Shown: positions 1 to 8,222 of the stretch, piece after piece
Layout of the letters: every line of letters begins with the position of its first letter
Position numbering within the stretch: position 1 is the stretch's first letter
DNA from: Dyadobacter sp. MSC1_007
GTDB lineage: Bacteria > Bacteroidota > Bacteroidia > Cytophagales > Spirosomataceae
NCBI RefSeq assembly: GCF_023667495.1
Contig: NZ_JAMOZL010000013.1
Coordinates: 62,001-126,000 of the forward strand
Direction: 5' to 3'
Length of the DNA stretch: 64,000 nucleotides
Notes under the pieces: generated by a model
Told to the model about the DNA's origin: nothing
The model's input: the letters and a program-made list of their open reading frames with translations, nothing else
Databases searched by the model: none
Position numbers and translations under genes: made by a program

Positions 1-234
1 CTGATCATCCAGCTTCGTGGTAATATCGATATCCTCGTCCGATAAAATGCGCGTCGGAGCAATCTGACTATTGATAAATTCATTGACGCGGGCTGATTTT
101 GCCTTGTCAAAAGTGGCTGAAAACCGATAATAATCGTCGGCATCTTTAACTTTGACATGCAAACCGGGGTTATTGCACGACCAGGCAAAAGCTGCGGTTA
201 GTAAAATTGTTGCAAGAATTGATTTAAGTTTCAT
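1..234 (-). CDS. putative lipoprotein, N-terminal part (cut by window edge)
   Basis: Seventy-eight codons are visible from an ATG at 234-232 running off the left edge. The N-terminus has two lysines, a hydrophobic stretch (residues 5-18) and AFAWSC, which fits a lipobox with Cys20 as the lipidated residue, so the product is probably an outer-membrane or periplasmic lipoprotein. The mature part starts NNPGLHVKVKDADDYYRFSA and is acidic and hydrophilic. It matches no family I can name from this fragment. It is transcribed divergently from the hydrolase gene that follows. Confidence 0.7.
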   Translation of the reverse strand, partial: MKLKSILATILLTAAFAWSCNNPGLHVKVKDADDYYRFSATFDKAKSARVNEFINSQIAPTRILSDEDIDITTKLDDQ

Positions 235-253
235 GGCTGTAATTGTTTTACAA

Positions 254-311
254 GGTACTATGCAATATACAGTACCTAAATCGTTTTTGCAAATTTTGGT
301 ACGGATGGTAC
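254..311. promoter_or_regulatory. cluster of GGTAC half-sites in a divergent promoter region
   Basis: The shared upstream region of two divergent genes holds GGTAC at 254, 298 and 307 and its complement GTACC at 272. The pair at 254-276 forms an inverted repeat, GGTACT-N11-AGTACC. This may be an operator. No regulator can be assigned. Confidence 0.25.
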
Positions 312-402
312 TTTGTTTTCCACCGTTAGCGCCGCTATATTTCGTCTGCAACAGATTATATTGCTTATTCCTGCCTAAATACAGCTTAACCTTGACCCTG
401 TG

Positions 403-2379
403 ATGAAGTTAAATCTCAACACCATCTTGAAAAAGAACCTACTCCACTACTGCCTTCCAGGCCAATCGCAATCTTCCTTAAAGATCCTGACGCTACTGTC
501 CTTGGTTTTCAATTTGCTTTTTGTGCTGAGTGGCGTTTCACAGATTAAACCCAACGAAGACTCCCTATACATTCGTCAGCACTACACAAAGATCGAGCGG
601 ATGGTGCCTATGCGTGACGGTGTGAAGCTTTTTACTTCGGTTTATATACCCAAAGATATTTCAACTGGCAAAACTTATCCGATCCTGCTGGACCGCACGC
701 CATACAGCGTGGCGCCCTATGGCGAGGACCTGTACAAGCCATCGATCGGGCCGAGCATGCTCTTTGCACGGGACAGTTATATTATTGCGTACCAGGATGT
801 GAGAGGTAAATACATGTCGGAAGGCGATTTTGAAGCCAACCGGCCGTTTATTGCTGGCAAAAAGAGCAAGACGGACGTCGATGAAAGCTCCGACACATTT
901 GATACCATCGACTGGCTGCTTAAAAACATCTCCGGAAATAACGGCAAGGTCGGCAGCTGGGGTATTTCCGCGCCTGGCTTTTATACCACTATGACGGCCA
1001 TAGAAGCGCATCCCGCATTAAAAATTGCATCCCCGCAAGCGCCGGTTACCGACTGGTTTATGGGAGATGACCGCCATCATAACGGCGCCTTTTTCCTGAT
1101 GGGAACATTCGCATTCCTCTCATCTTACGGCGCCCCACGGCCAGTGCCGACCCCGAAAGGTGCCCCGTCGTTTGCAGCTTACGGCACACCGGATTCTTAT
1201 GAGTTTTACAAGAACATGGGCCCATTAAAGAACTTTAATGAAAAGATCTTCAAAAATCAGAACCGCATCTGGAACCAGATGATGGAAAATGAAACCTACA
1301 ATGACTTTTGGAAAGCACGCACACCTGTTCCTCATCTGAAAAACATCAAACCAGCTGTAATGGTGGTCGGCGGCTGGTTCGACCAGGAGGATCTTTACGG
1401 ACCATTAAAAACCTATCAGGCTATCGAAGGTAACGATCCTAAATCGGCAAACTTGCTCGTAATGGGTCCGTGGATCCATGGCGGATGGGCACGCGGGACG
1501 GGCGAGTCGCTGGGCAATATCCGTTTTGGGTCGAAAACCAGTGCATTTTACCAAAAGGAAATCGAGCTGCCTGTATTCAACCACTATTTGAAAGACCAGC
1601 CCGACCCCGCACTTCCCAAAGCTTACATTTTCGAAACCGGGGCCAATGAATGGCGCAAATACGACCAATGGCCTCCCAAAAATACCGTCGAAAAAAGGCT
1701 TTATATGCATCCAGACGGCACGATTTCATTCTCGCCTACGATGACCACCATGCAGGTCGGTGCAAAGCCATCTTTCCATGAATACATCAGCGACCCGAAT
1801 AAACCCGTTCCTTTTACATCCGAGATACGCATCGTCCGCGGTAGTGATTTTATGTATGAAGACCAGCGATTCGCCGCCACCAGGCCGGATGTGCTTGTCT
1901 ATCAATCCCAAGTATTGACCGAGGATGTGACCATTTCCGGCAACGTATTTGCCAATCTATTTGTATCGACCACCGGCACCGACGCCGATTTTGTTGTTAA
2001 ACTGATCGACGTCTATCCCGGTGACGCCCCTAACGACAGCCCTATTAACCCAAATATGAAAATGGGCGGTTTTCAACTACTGGTCCGGGGTGAAGTTATG
2101 CGATCCAAATTCAGAAAAAGCTTCTCCAAACCCGAGCCCATGACGCCTGGCAAGATCGAAAATGTTAAATTCGATATGCAGGACGCGGCACACCGATTCA
2201 AAAAAGGCCATAAGATCATGATTCAGGTTCAAAGTTCGTGGTTCCCGCTTGTGGACCGCAATCCGCAGAAGTTTGTTAATATCTACAAAGCATCCGAGCA
2301 GGATTTTCAGCAAGCGAAGCATCGACTGTTCCTGTCGGGTGAAGCTTCGTCTTATGTTGGAGTGAGGGTGCTGGAATGA
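403..2379 (+). CDS. secreted CocE/NonD-type (S15) alpha/beta hydrolase
   Basis: This is a CocE/NonD family serine hydrolase (X-Pro dipeptidyl-peptidase S15 fold), which acts as an esterase, amidase or peptidase; the substrate cannot be read from the sequence. Counting from the ATG at 403, the catalytic triad is probably Ser189 (in GISAPG), Asp327 (GGWFDQED) and His359 (GPWIHGG). The C-terminal third, from about residue 480 (RPDVLVYQSQVL onward), is the jelly-roll domain of the family. A hydrophobic stretch at residues 27-46 ending near SGVSQ is a signal peptide or anchor, so the enzyme is exported. The reading frame also has a GTG one codon earlier; the ATG was preferred. The residue after the nucleophile is Ala where the family usually has Tyr. 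A strong hairpin follows directly. Confidence 0.85.
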   Translation: MKLNLNTILKKNLLHYCLPGQSQSSLKILTLLSLVFNLLFVLSGVSQIKPNEDSLYIRQHYTKIERMVPMRDGVKLFTSVYIPKDISTGKTYPILLDRTPYSVAPYGEDLYKPSIGPSMLFARDSYIIAYQDVRGKYMSEGDFEANRPFIAGKKSKTDVDESSDTFDTIDWLLKNISGNNGKVGSWGISAPGFYTTMTAIEAHPALKIASPQAPVTDWFMGDDRHHNGAFFLMGTFAFLSSYGAPRPVPTPKGAPSFAAYGTPDSYEFYKNMGPLKNFNEKIFKNQNRIWNQMMENETYNDFWKARTPVPHLKNIKPAVMVVGGWFDQEDLYGPLKTYQAIEGNDPKSANLLVMGPWIHGGWARGTGESLGNIRFGSKTSAFYQKEIELPVFNHYLKDQPDPALPKAYIFETGANEWRKYDQWPPKNTVEKRLYMHPDGTISFSPTMTTMQVGAKPSFHEYISDPNKPVPFTSEIRIVRGSDFMYEDQRFAATRPDVLVYQSQVLTEDVTISGNVFANLFVSTTGTDADFVVKLIDVYPGDAPNDSPINPNMKMGGFQLLVRGEVMRSKFRKSFSKPEPMTPGKIENVKFDMQDAAHRFKKGHKIMIQVQSSWFPLVDRNPQKFVNIYKASEQDFQQAKHRLFLSGEASSYVGVRVLE

Positions 2380-2409
2380 TTAAAGGCCTGGCGTAACCAG
2401 GCCTTTAAT
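2379..2409. terminator. bidirectional intrinsic terminator between convergent genes
   Basis: This is a perfect 13-bp inverted repeat, ATTAAAGGCCTGG and its complement around a CGTAA loop. It fills the 31-bp gap between two convergent genes and begins at the last base of the upstream stop codon. It can serve both strands. Confidence 0.85.
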
Positions 2410-2410
2410 G

Positions 2411-4171
2411 CTATTTTGCGACCGTTTTCAGTGAATGCTCATTCAATGTCTCCTTCATAGCGACGATCAATAGTTTCATATCCGCCACGTCTTTTTCAAG
2501 CTTAGCGACTGCCTCATTTTTCTTATGCAGCTCTTTCACTGACTCAATCAAATGCGGTATCAGACCCGTATAATTCACTGATTTATAGCCATCCTTACCA
2601 GTAATCACAAGCTCAGGAAATATTTCTTCCAGCTCTTGGGCAATGACGCCGGTTTGAAGTCTGGTGCTTTTGGTCGGATCTTTCCAATAATAATGGTATC
2701 CGGAAACTGCGGTCAATTTGGTCAGGCTGCTTTCCAGCGATGTCACTTCCCGTTTAAGGCGTCTGTCAGACGCTTCGATCACCGTTCCGCTTACACCGAG
2801 GTCGCCATAAATTGAAACGCCTCCTTCCTGCATTCCGCCCATAATCCTCATCACCAGATTCTGCCCAGGCTGGTAATAAAAGCCCATTCCTCCGGTTGCG
2901 TCCGACATGGTTCCCAGAAAATAGGTTGGTGTGCTGGCTGCATCACTGAACCAGACGCCTGATGAAGAATTGTTGAGAGGACGCAGGTTAATGCGGCCTT
3001 CTATATCCAGTCTGTACTGAGGCGTAAGCATGTTTTTCCCGATACCAATGTTGCCGTTTCTAAGTAGCGTCATGACATTCGAGCGATCTGCATCATTGGT
3101 TCCGTTTCCAATCTGAAAAATACGGTTCATAGGGTCAAAATTGACAATGGCATCCGACTGGTCGTTAAATGACCCCAGGGCCACCGATCCAAATGCTTTT
3201 GCCGCTGTTCCAACCCCAATAGAAGTGGAGTTCATCCCTGAGGCCGCTGTCTGCTCACCCAGTGCCACCGCATTCTCTCCCGACGCATTCGTTGCCGAGC
3301 CGATAGACACAGCTTGTTTGCCGGAAGCCAGCGCATCAACACCCAGTGCTACTGATCCCAAACCCGTGGCGTGCACCTGGGAGCCAAAAGCCATAGCGCC
3401 CGCTGACTCTGCCGAGGAACCGTTACCGATCGCAAACGAATGGTCTGATGTTGCAATTAAGTTTGAACCCAAAGTAAGTGAATTCGGGCCACTCGCGTAA
3501 GACAGCTTACCCATGGCAATGGAGCCTTCTCCGGATGCCATTGTGTTAAAACCGGTTGCAAACGAGTGGAGTCCTATATTATTCTCTGTCCAGTAGTTAG
3601 CTCCATTCGCGTTGAGCGACCCCGCGCGGAAGGCCCCTTTTTTGGGATACCATATCAGGTTTACCCCGGCTTGCACATTCGAAAGACTTGGGCCGGAACC
3701 AATAGTGCCGGTTTGTACAACCGGGTAGTTGTTGATCCATTGTTTTGCCGCGATCGAGTAAGGTACGCTGAGAAGCTGGGTAGTTCCCAGATCGATGAAG
3801 CTATTTGCCCCGCCATCTGCATCCAGCTCTGTTTGAATAAAATAGTCGTTGGATCCCCAGTCGATAGTTATCAGACTATTGGTGCCAATGACCAGATTAA
3901 AAATGCCGACGCCATTGGTTATCGGGCTGTACGTGTGCTGGTAAACGACGTCTCCATTTTCTGAACCCTCATGGATCTGAATACGGATCGACACAGCGGA
4001 ATTGGTAACCGTTTTCCCGGTAAAATCCCGCGCAACGCCCTGATAGTTGAATTTAAAAGGGGTTTGTGCATGAGCTCCCGAAGCAAGGAGCAAAAAAAGA
4101 AAGAGCAGACGAACGCCTGTCGATATCGCAGGGGCCCAAATCGTTGACTGATACTTTGATAAATTGTGCAT
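2411..4171 (-). CDS. YadA-head-repeat surface protein with C-terminal S74 chaperone domain
   Basis: This is a probable cell-surface or secreted trimeric fibre protein. Residues 15-36 form a signal peptide ending SGAHAQ. A conserved N-terminal region (FKFNYQGVARDFTGK, about residues 39-130) is shared by many Bacteroidota secreted proteins. Residues about 200-335 carry short repeats of the SxAxGxxxxASGxxSxAxG kind, typical of the left-handed beta-roll head of YadA-like adhesins. Residues about 465-560 are an S74 intramolecular chaperone domain starting SDRRLKREV, whose Ser-Lys dyad normally self-cleaves after trimer assembly. A coiled coil follows at the C-terminus. S74 domains are known from phage tail fibres and from bacterial surface proteins. 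No phage genes lie nearby. The ligand is unknown. Confidence 0.8.
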   Translation of the reverse strand: MHNLSKYQSTIWAPAISTGVRLLFLFLLLASGAHAQTPFKFNYQGVARDFTGKTVTNSAVSIRIQIHEGSENGDVVYQHTYSPITNGVGIFNLVIGTNSLITIDWGSNDYFIQTELDADGGANSFIDLGTTQLLSVPYSIAAKQWINNYPVVQTGTIGSGPSLSNVQAGVNLIWYPKKGAFRAGSLNANGANYWTENNIGLHSFATGFNTMASGEGSIAMGKLSYASGPNSLTLGSNLIATSDHSFAIGNGSSAESAGAMAFGSQVHATGLGSVALGVDALASGKQAVSIGSATNASGENAVALGEQTAASGMNSTSIGVGTAAKAFGSVALGSFNDQSDAIVNFDPMNRIFQIGNGTNDADRSNVMTLLRNGNIGIGKNMLTPQYRLDIEGRINLRPLNNSSSGVWFSDAASTPTYFLGTMSDATGGMGFYYQPGQNLVMRIMGGMQEGGVSIYGDLGVSGTVIEASDRRLKREVTSLESSLTKLTAVSGYHYYWKDPTKSTRLQTGVIAQELEEIFPELVITGKDGYKSVNYTGLIPHLIESVKELHKKNEAVAKLEKDVADMKLLIVAMKETLNEHSLKTVAK

Positions 4172-4476
4172 GAGAGCAGGGTGTTAAATGTTCCACATTA
4201 TTTCAGTGGCATTTTACACATCTTTCCCGCCGTAAAGCCTGTTTATTATCTTACCGGCCACTCTTAAAATATTAACGGAAAATTCTATAACAAACTCATA
4301 AAGAATATATTATAAAACAAAATGTATAAACCGGACAGCAATAGTTACACAGGTATCACGGTTCTGGCCGATATTACACTCGAACTAACTTGGCTTTCTT
4401 CAACCTACGTAATCGCGCTGCTGCCCCAGCGTTCCTCCCGCAGACAGCGCGTTTTAAGATAGAAAGATCGTTGCGC
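4172..4476. other. 305-bp intergenic stretch
   Basis: This is upstream of the YadA-type gene and downstream of the NtrC-type gene, both on the minus strand. The half next to the YadA-type start is AT-rich and probably holds its promoter, but I find no exact TAnnTTTG box. I see no hairpin and no credible small gene. Confidence 0.4.
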
Positions 4477-5814
4477 TTAAAGCTTGTACTCTTCGATCTT
4501 ACGATATAATGTAGCGATACCGATTTCCAGCAGTCTGGCAGCTTCGGCTTTATTGCCTTTTGTGTAGTTCAAAACCTTTTGCAAATGCAGCTTCTCGGCA
4601 CTGGCCAGTGAGAATGCGGACATGCTTTTGCCGCCATGGTTGTCCGTTTGCCGCAACTCGAATGGCAGGCTTTCAACGTCAAGCGCAGCGCCGTCGGTCA
4701 GGATGACGCTGCGTTCGATCACATTTTTCAGCTCCCGGATATTGCCTTTCCAGTCATTGCCTTCCAATGCTTTGATAAAGGCTGGTGAGAGAGATCTAAT
4801 CTTTTTGTTTGCTTTCAACGCAAACTGGGTTGCAAAACCAGTCGCTAGCGCCTCGATATCAGCAATTCTTTCGCGCAATGCGGGTAAAATGATCTGAAAA
4901 ACCGAAAGCCGGTAATACAGATCGCTTCGAAATTCTCCTGTTTCGATTAGTTTTTGCAGATCGCGGTGGGTAGCGGTGATCAAACGCACATTCACTTTCG
5001 TCGGATGCGTCTCACCGATCTTGATAAATTCGCCGGATTCGAGTACACGCAGGAGTTTAGCTTGCAGCTCAGGCGCCAACTCGCCGATCTCGTCCAGAAA
5101 GATCGTTCCGTTATTGGCTTCTTCAAACAAACCCTTTTTATCGCGGATGGCCCCGGTGAATGCGCCCGCTTTATGGCCAAACATCTCGCTTTCAAGCAGA
5201 TCCCTACCAAATGCAGCGCAATTCACCGCTACAAACGACTTCTTCGACCGGTTGCTCGCAAGGTGGATCGATTGTGCGAAAACCTCCTTTCCCGTTCCGG
5301 TTTCACCCAGCAACAGCACAGTCGTATCTGTCGGAGCCACCCGCCGGGCAAGGTCGATACTCGCTTGTAAAGGCTTCGATTTGCCGATTATCGTATCAAA
5401 AGACCGCTTTTCGCCCAGCTGTTTTTCAAGGTTGACAACCCGCCGGTTTAATTCGCCCTTTTCAAGGGCCTTATAAAGTAACGGTATGATCTTATTGTTG
5501 TCGTCACCTTTGGTAATGTAGTCAAAAGCACCGTTTTTGATCGCCTGCACGCCGTCGGGGATATTGCCGTAAGCGGTAAGAAGTATTACTTCCTGGACCG
5601 GATATTTGTCTTTCAAGTCTTTGAGAAATTCAACACCATTACCATCCGGCAGTTTCACGTCGCAGAGCACGACATCGATCTCTGACTGTTCGAGCTTCTT
5701 CCAGGCCGATTTGATATCCCCCGCCTCCACCACTTCAAACCCTTCCAGCCTGATCACCCGGGCGGTCAGCCCTCGCAGCTTGTCCTCATCATCTACAATC
5801 AATATTTTTTTCAT
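4477..5814 (-). CDS. sigma-54-dependent response regulator, NtrC family
   Basis: This DNA-binding activator of RpoN (sigma-54) promoters is controlled by phosphorylation. It has an N-terminal receiver domain (residues 1-120) with the probable phospho-acceptor Asp52 in LCDVKLPDG. The central AAA+ domain has Walker A GETGTGKE at 170-177, the sigma-54-contacting GAFTGA loop at 217-222 and Walker B IFLDEI at 238-243. A Fis-type helix-turn-helix sits at the C-terminus (NKAEAARLLEIGIATLYRKI). The length of 445 residues is normal. No partner histidine kinase adjoins it and no sigma-54 promoter was recognised nearby, so its regulon is not evident. Confidence 0.93.
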   Translation of the reverse strand: MKKILIVDDEDKLRGLTARVIRLEGFEVVEAGDIKSAWKKLEQSEIDVVLCDVKLPDGNGVEFLKDLKDKYPVQEVILLTAYGNIPDGVQAIKNGAFDYITKGDDNNKIIPLLYKALEKGELNRRVVNLEKQLGEKRSFDTIIGKSKPLQASIDLARRVAPTDTTVLLLGETGTGKEVFAQSIHLASNRSKKSFVAVNCAAFGRDLLESEMFGHKAGAFTGAIRDKKGLFEEANNGTIFLDEIGELAPELQAKLLRVLESGEFIKIGETHPTKVNVRLITATHRDLQKLIETGEFRSDLYYRLSVFQIILPALRERIADIEALATGFATQFALKANKKIRSLSPAFIKALEGNDWKGNIRELKNVIERSVILTDGAALDVESLPFELRQTDNHGGKSMSAFSLASAEKLHLQKVLNYTKGNKAEAARLLEIGIATLYRKIEEYKL

Positions 5815-5977
5815 GGCTGCATTGGAACGTCCCCTTATTGAGGTCGCGGGGCTTTAAAGTGAATTCGGTTGCAAATATGACATTATTTAAATGCAATATC
5901 AATCCACTTTACTGCCCCGTTCAGCCTGTTCCGCGTCGTCCTAATGCCTCAGAATGGCATTCGGCCACAGTTTCATA

Positions 5978-6745
5978 TTAGAGGAACATTCCGCCCGAAA
6001 CTTCAATCCGCTGCCCGGTGATCCAGCGCGCATCTTCCGAACATAGGAACGCCACAACGCCGCCAATGTCCTCGGGCATCCCCACGCGGCCCAATGCGGT
6101 GATGCTGCTAATGAACTCGTCCATACCGGGATGGTTCTCAAAGGATTCCTTGTTGAAATCGGTGTGAATGGCTCCTGGCGCAACTGCGTTCACTGTGATA
6201 CTCCTGCTCCCAAGTTCCCTGGCCATGTATTTCGTCAAAGTCTCGATAGCGCCTTTCATTGCGCCATATGCGGCATACCCGGGCGTGGAAAAGCGCGCTA
6301 ACCCTGTCGACAGGTTAACAATGCGCCCCCGATCGGCCAGCAACCGCAAAGCTTTCTGACTCAGAAAATAAACTCCTTTGAAGTGGACGTTCATCAGTTC
6401 GTCAAAATCTGCTTCACTTGTTTCAGCGAATGCCGACGGCCTGCTAACGCCTGCATTATTGATCAGAAAATCGAAAGTGCTCCGGCCCCATTTGTCTTGG
6501 AGAATGCCGGATAATGCAGTGAAGAATGCATCGAAAGAACTAACATCACTGGTGTCAAGCTGGATCGCAATGGCCTTCCTTCCCATTGCCTCTATCTCTG
6601 CTACCACGTTTGCCGCTTCGCCGGTGTTGCTGCGATAAACAATGATCACATCGTTACCTTTTTCGGCGAGTTTGAGCGCCATATTCTTTCCCAATCCACG
6701 GCTTCCGCCGGTTACCAATGCTATTTTGCTACTTACTTGTTCCAT
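5978..6745 (-). CDS. SDR-family NAD(P)-dependent oxidoreductase
   Basis: This is a classical short-chain dehydrogenase/reductase of 255 residues. It has the cofactor motif TGGSRGLG (12-19), NNAG (96-99) and the active-site set Ser146, Tyr160 and Lys164 (YGAMK). The late PEDIGGVVAFLCSEDARWITGQ segment is typical of the FabG-like group. The substrate is unknown. An AraC-type regulator lies 92 bp upstream on the same strand and is a reasonable candidate for its controller. A TAnnTTTG box lies about 27 bp before the start. Confidence 0.9.
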   Translation of the reverse strand: MEQVSSKIALVTGGSRGLGKNMALKLAEKGNDVIIVYRSNTGEAANVVAEIEAMGRKAIAIQLDTSDVSSFDAFFTALSGILQDKWGRSTFDFLINNAGVSRPSAFAETSEADFDELMNVHFKGVYFLSQKALRLLADRGRIVNLSTGLARFSTPGYAAYGAMKGAIETLTKYMARELGSRSITVNAVAPGAIHTDFNKESFENHPGMDEFISSITALGRVGMPEDIGGVVAFLCSEDARWITGQRIEVSGGMFL

Positions 6746-6771
6746 CTTTTTTTTGTTTTAAATTGATGGAA

Positions 6772-6779
6772 CAAAGGTA
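6772..6779 (-). promoter_or_regulatory. candidate -7 box for the SDR gene
   Basis: The minus strand reads TACCTTTG, matching the Bacteroidota -7 consensus TAnnTTTG, 26 nt before the start codon. No clear -33 box was seen. Confidence 0.4.
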
Positions 6780-6837
6780 TTTCAGCGGCATCTGCCCTAT
6801 TTGCAGCTTTCAAATCAAAACTTACGAAATTCAAATC

Positions 6838-7746
6838 TTACAATCTGAATGCGCGCGGACTAAGCTGGGTATGTTTCTTGAACAGATTATTAAAATGAGA
6901 AGGCTCGTCGAATCCAAGGCTGTAAGCGATCTCCGATACATTCCAATCGGTGTGTTTCAGCAGGATTTTTGATTCCTTCACAACCCGCTCGGTAATGAGC
7001 TCAGTGGTGGTTTTGCCCGTAATTTCTTTGAGGACTTTGTTAAGGTAATTGACGTGGATTGAGAGCTGATCGGCATAATCCTTGGCAGACCGCAGGTTTA
7101 GTTTCTGATGCGGTGGCTCAACAGGGAATTGTCTTTCCAGCAACTCGATAAACAAGGAAGAAACGCGCTTGTAAGCATTCGTTTCAGTAAAAAGTGATGT
7201 AGCAGGCTGCAATTTCTGTCCGAAATGGATGAGCTCGATCACATAATTTCTCAGCAAATCGTATTTATAGGCATAATCAGACTCGATCTCCCTGAACATT
7301 TTCTTAAAAATATGCCTGATATCATCGATCTGCTCATCATTCAGAAAAAAGACAGGATTACCCCCTGGTTTGAAAACTGGTAGCTCCTTCAAACGGATAC
7401 CGCTGTTATCCTGTGTTAGAAAGTCCTCGGAAAATATGCAGAAAAAGCCCGACTGGTTCTCATCCTGCGGAACATAGTTATAAGGGATTAACGGCGTAGC
7501 AAAAAGCAATGCATTATGCTCGATATCAATCACTTTATCCGCATACTCAGCGCGGTTTTTGCCCAGTATGAGGCTGATCTTGTAATAGGCACGCCGGTTA
7601 TAAGGCATCGTCCGGTTTTTGGCGGCCGTCCTATAAAAATCATCGGTTCTGAACAAATTAAAGTGCCCTACCTCCTTTTGCAGCGGCTCCGGGATCAACT
7701 GAGAAGTGTCCTTATAAAACTGTTCTATACTAGCAGATTTCGTCAT
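6838..7746 (-). CDS. AraC-family transcriptional regulator
   Basis: This is a 302-residue regulator with two helix-turn-helix motifs at the C-terminus, residues about 200-300. The first lies in SAKDYADQLSIHVNYLNKVL, and the second in WNVSEIAYSLGFDEPSHFNNLFKK with the usual FKKHTQLSPRAFR ending. The N-terminal part is probably a cupin-like sensing domain, with residual motifs only. It probably regulates the SDR gene just downstream. A TAACTTTG box ends only 4 nt before the ATG, so the transcript may be leaderless. Confidence 0.9.
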   Translation of the reverse strand: MTKSASIEQFYKDTSQLIPEPLQKEVGHFNLFRTDDFYRTAAKNRTMPYNRRAYYKISLILGKNRAEYADKVIDIEHNALLFATPLIPYNYVPQDENQSGFFCIFSEDFLTQDNSGIRLKELPVFKPGGNPVFFLNDEQIDDIRHIFKKMFREIESDYAYKYDLLRNYVIELIHFGQKLQPATSLFTETNAYKRVSSLFIELLERQFPVEPPHQKLNLRSAKDYADQLSIHVNYLNKVLKEITGKTTTELITERVVKESKILLKHTDWNVSEIAYSLGFDEPSHFNNLFKKHTQLSPRAFRL

Positions 7747-7750
7747 AGCA

Positions 7751-7758
7751 CAAAGTTA
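7751..7758 (-). promoter_or_regulatory. candidate -7 box placed for a leaderless transcript
   Basis: The minus strand reads TAACTTTG, then four bases, then the ATG of the AraC gene. With the usual spacing of about 5-7 nt from this box to the transcript start, the mRNA would begin at or next to the start codon. Confidence 0.45.
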
Positions 7759-7772
7759 CGAAAATCAATCCT

Positions 7773-7917
7773 GGGAAAGAGGGAGGAAGGGGGAAAGGGG
7801 AAGAAGGGGGAAAGGGAGGAAGGGAGGAAGGGAGGAAACGAGAAAGGAGGAAAGGGACAAAGGGCTTTTCCTGTTCCCTTCGTCCCTCCTCCCTTATTCC
7901 TTCCTCCTTACTCCCAT
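7773..7917. repeat. polypurine tract followed by polypyrimidine tract
   Basis: Bases 7773 to about 7853 are almost all G and A on the plus strand, including three tandem copies of AAGGGAGG at 7812-7835. Bases about 7871-7917 are almost all C and T. The two halves can pair loosely into a long hairpin or form triplex-type structures. The tract lies between the AraC gene and the zinc-finger gene, downstream of the latter. Open frames across it are low-complexity artefacts. Confidence 0.8.
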
Positions 7918-7952
7918 TCGCGCAGTTCATTCCCCGTTCCACGGCGGCTCAT

Positions 7953-8222
7953 TCATTCATATTCCACAAAAGCCTCATCCGCATAACACCAAAGCCATTT
8001 TTCCCCTGGCTCTGACGAAGATGCGACGGGGTGGCCGGTCCGGTGGAAATGTTTGGTCATGTGTTTGCCGGGAGAGCTATCGCAGCACAATGTAGCGCCG
8101 CAAGTCTGGCACGTGCGCAAATGCACCCACCAGCCGTCGGCTTTCCGGCATTCCTCGCATGCAAGCTCAACTGCAACTTTGATTTCCTGTATATCAGCTA
8201 TATGTTTACAAACCTGGTCCAT
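7953..8222 (-). CDS. UBP-type zinc finger protein
   Basis: This 89-residue protein is made almost entirely of a ZnF-UBP domain. Metal-ligand candidates are Cys6, His7, Cys22, Cys25, a CQTCG pair, CC and HxxxHFHRTGHP. In eukaryotes this fold binds the ubiquitin C-terminus; bacterial stand-alone versions have no established ligand. The start codon overlaps the stop codon of the flavoprotein gene upstream (TAATG), so the two are translationally coupled. It is the last gene of a three-gene operon with a cNMP-domain kinase and a receiver-flavoprotein, which suggests a role as adaptor or metal/redox partner in that pathway. That role is inference. Confidence 0.88.
   Translation of the reverse strand: MDQVCKHIADIQEIKVAVELACEECRKADGWWVHLRTCQTCGATLCCDSSPGKHMTKHFHRTGHPVASSSEPGEKWLWCYADEAFVEYE

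Noticed and set aside
3141..3964. Long plus-strand open frames opposite the YadA-type gene
   Set aside because: They mirror the regular codon pattern of the head-repeat gene on the other strand and have no family pattern or start signal.
2411..4171. S74 domain as evidence of a prophage tail fibre
   Set aside because: The protein has a signal peptide and YadA-like head repeats, and no capsid, terminase, tail or integrase genes lie nearby.
4172..5977. Sigma-54 promoter (TGGCAC-N5-TTGC) near the NtrC-type regulator
   Set aside because: I found no match on either strand in the adjacent intergenic regions.
7730..7986. Open frames across the purine/pyrimidine tract near the AraC gene
   Set aside because: Their proteins are runs of Gly, Glu, Lys, Arg, Ser and Pro produced by the simple sequence.
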